A DNA stretch of 64,000 nt from Prochlorococcus sp. AG-363-O15 (lineage in GTDB: Bacteria; Cyanobacteriota; Cyanobacteriia; PCC-6307; Cyanobiaceae). The notes beneath the pieces were generated by a model. That model was not told the origin of the DNA and searched no databases. It was given only the letters and a program-made list of their open reading frames with translations. The DNA lies in the NCBI GenBank assembly GCA_003278255.1, contig QCFZ01000006.1, forward strand, positions 1-64,000, given 5' to 3'. A program made the translations under genes and the position numbers. This document shows positions 62,146-64,000 of this stretch, in pieces; the first letter of the stretch is position 1; every line of letters begins with the position of its first letter.

Positions 62146-63227
62146 TGCCTTTTAATTCTCATAAAGGGTTTTGGAAAGGTAAACGAGTATGGATTAGTGG
62201 ACATACAGGTTTTAAAGGTAGTTGGCTTGCGTTATGGCTTTTGCATCTGGGTGCAATTGTAGAGGGATATGCTTTAGATCCTATAGATGATGGGGGACCG
62301 TCCCTTTTTAATAGCCTAGGTCTTGAGACAGATTTAGCTTTTGATCAACGAGGAGATTTACTAGATTTAGAACTCCTGCTTAATAGATTTAAATCTTTTA
62401 AGCCACAAATAGTTTTTCATTTAGCTGCTCAGCCATTAGTTAAAAGAGGTTATCGAGAGCCTTTATTGACTTGGAATACAAATGTAATTGGCACTTGTCA
62501 TGTTCTGGAAGCTTTGCGCAAGATTGAAGACCGATGTGTAGCAGTTATGGTAACCACCGATAAAGTTTATGAGAATAGAGAATGGGATTATGCTTATAGA
62601 GAAAGTGATCCTCTAGGTGGTCATGATCCCTATAGCAGTAGTAAGGCCGCTGCAGAAATTGCTATTGCAAGTTGGAGGTCAAGTTTTTGTGGAGATCTAA
62701 AGCATCAGCAATCTCAAGTTCGAGTACTTTCTGCTAGAGCTGGCAACGTTATTGGAGGAGGTGATTGGGCGGAAAATCGCATTGTTCCTGATGCGGTCAG
62801 AGCCCTAATCAATTCAAAACCGATTGGAGTTAGATCCCCGCGATCAATAAGGCCTTGGCAGCATGTGCTGGAGCCACTAGGTGCTTATATCCAGTTAGCT
62901 GAAATGGTTTATGAAAATGAAGTTGTTTCTGGGGCTTTCAATTTTGGTCCTGATCGTAATTCAAATAGAACAGTTAAAGAATTAGTGGAAGAGATTTTAA
63001 GTTCTTGGTCAGGGAGTTGGATTGATCAATCAGACCCAGATGCTCCACACGAGGCTCTTCGCTTGGATCTATCGACTGATAGGGCTTTTCATCAAATGAG
63101 GTGGAGTCCAACATGGAATTTTCAAGTCACCATTTCAGAAACTATTAATTGGTATAAACGATTTCATGATGGAGAGTCTGCTCGCAAACTTTGCATAGAT
63201 CAAATCGAGCGATTTACCAAGGCCTGA
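62130..63227 (+). CDS. rfbG: CDP-glucose 4,6-dehydratase
   Basis: [44 protein letters not shown]. Confidence 0.96.
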   Translation: MEDLVMPFNSHKGFWKGKRVWISGHTGFKGSWLALWLLHLGAIVEGYALDPIDDGGPSLFNSLGLETDLAFDQRGDLLDLELLLNRFKSFKPQIVFHLAAQPLVKRGYREPLLTWNTNVIGTCHVLEALRKIEDRCVAVMVTTDKVYENREWDYAYRESDPLGGHDPYSSSKAAAEIAIASWRSSFCGDLKHQQSQVRVLSARAGNVIGGGDWAENRIVPDAVRALINSKPIGVRSPRSIRPWQHVLEPLGAYIQLAEMVYENEVVSGAFNFGPDRNSNRTVKELVEEILSSWSGSWIDQSDPDAPHEALRLDLSTDRAFHQMRWSPTWNFQVTISETINWYKRFHDGESARKLCIDQIERFTKA

Positions 63228-63260
63228 TAATTTGCCTTTGAAAAAGATTTTTTAATCTGA

Positions 63261-64000
63261 ATGAGCTCTGAAACCTATTTGACTTCAGCAGAGCTAGCCC
63301 AACTGAAGGCAGAAATTTTAACGATGACTCGTACCTATGCACGATCTGCGCATCGTGCATTTAGGCCTGCAGGGGATCCCCATAAGCTTCCATTTGATTC
63401 AAAAACAGGCTCTATCCCATATGCGGGTAGGGTTTTTACGGAAAAAGAAGTCGAAGCAGCTGTAAGCAGTACTTTGGATTTTTGGCTAACACTTGGGCAA
63501 GAAGGTAATGCTTTTCAGGATGAGTTAGCTGGTTTCTTAGGGATTCATGCTTGCTTAGCAGTTAATTCAGGCTCATCAGCAAATTTGTTAGCTCTATCAG
63601 CGCTGAGTTCCCCTTTACTTCCAAAAAAAAGGAGACTTTTACCAGAGGATGAGGTCATTACTTGTGCAGCTGGATTTCCTACAACTGTTACACCTATTCT
63701 TCAGAATAATTGTGTCCCAGTATTTTTAGATAATGACCCTCAGACAGGCAATCTTAGGATTGATCAGTTAGAAAAAGCTTATAAGCCTGGAAAAACTAAG
63801 GCTGTTATGGCAGCTCATGCACTTGGCAATCCTTTTGATATAGGTGCAGTACTTTGTTTTTGTAAAAAATATGACCTTTGGTTGATTGAAGATAATTGTG
63901 ATGCCCTTGGTTGTACCTATACATTACCTAGAGATAAAGCAGAGGATTTGGGACATATGACAAATAGTCCTGGACTTGATGCTGGGGAGAATAATGTTAT
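63261..64000 (+). CDS. rfbH: CDP-4-keto-6-deoxy-D-glucose-3-dehydrase, 5' part (runs off window end)
   Basis: Open frame from ATG 63261 to end: MSSETYLTSAELAQLKAEIL...IPYAGRVFTEKEVEAAVSSTLDFWLTLGQEGNAFQDELAGFLG...AVNSGSSANLLALSAL. Confidence 0.92.
   Translation, partial: MSSETYLTSAELAQLKAEILTMTRTYARSAHRAFRPAGDPHKLPFDSKTGSIPYAGRVFTEKEVEAAVSSTLDFWLTLGQEGNAFQDELAGFLGIHACLAVNSGSSANLLALSALSSPLLPKKRRLLPEDEVITCAAGFPTTVTPILQNNCVPVFLDNDPQTGNLRIDQLEKAYKPGKTKAVMAAHALGNPFDIGAVLCFCKKYDLWLIEDNCDALGCTYTLPRDKAEDLGHMTNSPGLDAGENNV

Noticed and set aside
1-64000. CRISPR arrays, rRNA operons, transposases or integrases
   Set aside because: None recognised on reading; no regularly spaced repeats other than coding repeats in the RTX-like gene.

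Overview
The window looks like a marine picocyanobacterial chromosome (Prochlorococcus/Synechococcus type). It carries psbZ, the tig-clpP-clpX order, a long multi-ACT lysC and a low-GC background. Bases 1-23 kb are mostly conserved housekeeping genes: dnaX, clpX, clpP, tig, asd, dapA, RNase J, tilS, uvrB, lysC, holA-like, cobH-like, mutS, psbZ, ribH and tRNA-Gly. From just after the tRNA-Gly to the right edge (about 23.1-64 kb) there is one continuous surface-glycan and secretion island. It contains dTDP-rhamnose genes (rfbACDB), sulfatase and sulfotransferase-like genes, an AT-rich nonulosonic-acid (legionaminic/sialic-like) operon, an Arg- and Cys-free RTX-like repeat protein, two tandem Maf/DUF115-type putative nonulosonate transferases, a type I secretion operon (HlyD, PpiC-like PPIase, CNB-C39-like ABC exporter), a Wzm/Wzt-type ABC exporter and CDP-sugar genes (rfbFGH, the last truncated by the window end). 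The main hypothesis is a non-flagellar, Maf-type O-glycosylation system that decorates a secreted RTX-like protein with a nonulosonic acid and exports it through the nearby T1SS. The local nonulosonate pathway lacks recognisable LegC aminotransferase and LegH acetyltransferase genes, so the sugar may be atypical. All calls come from reading motifs in the supplied translations and sequence; no searches were run.
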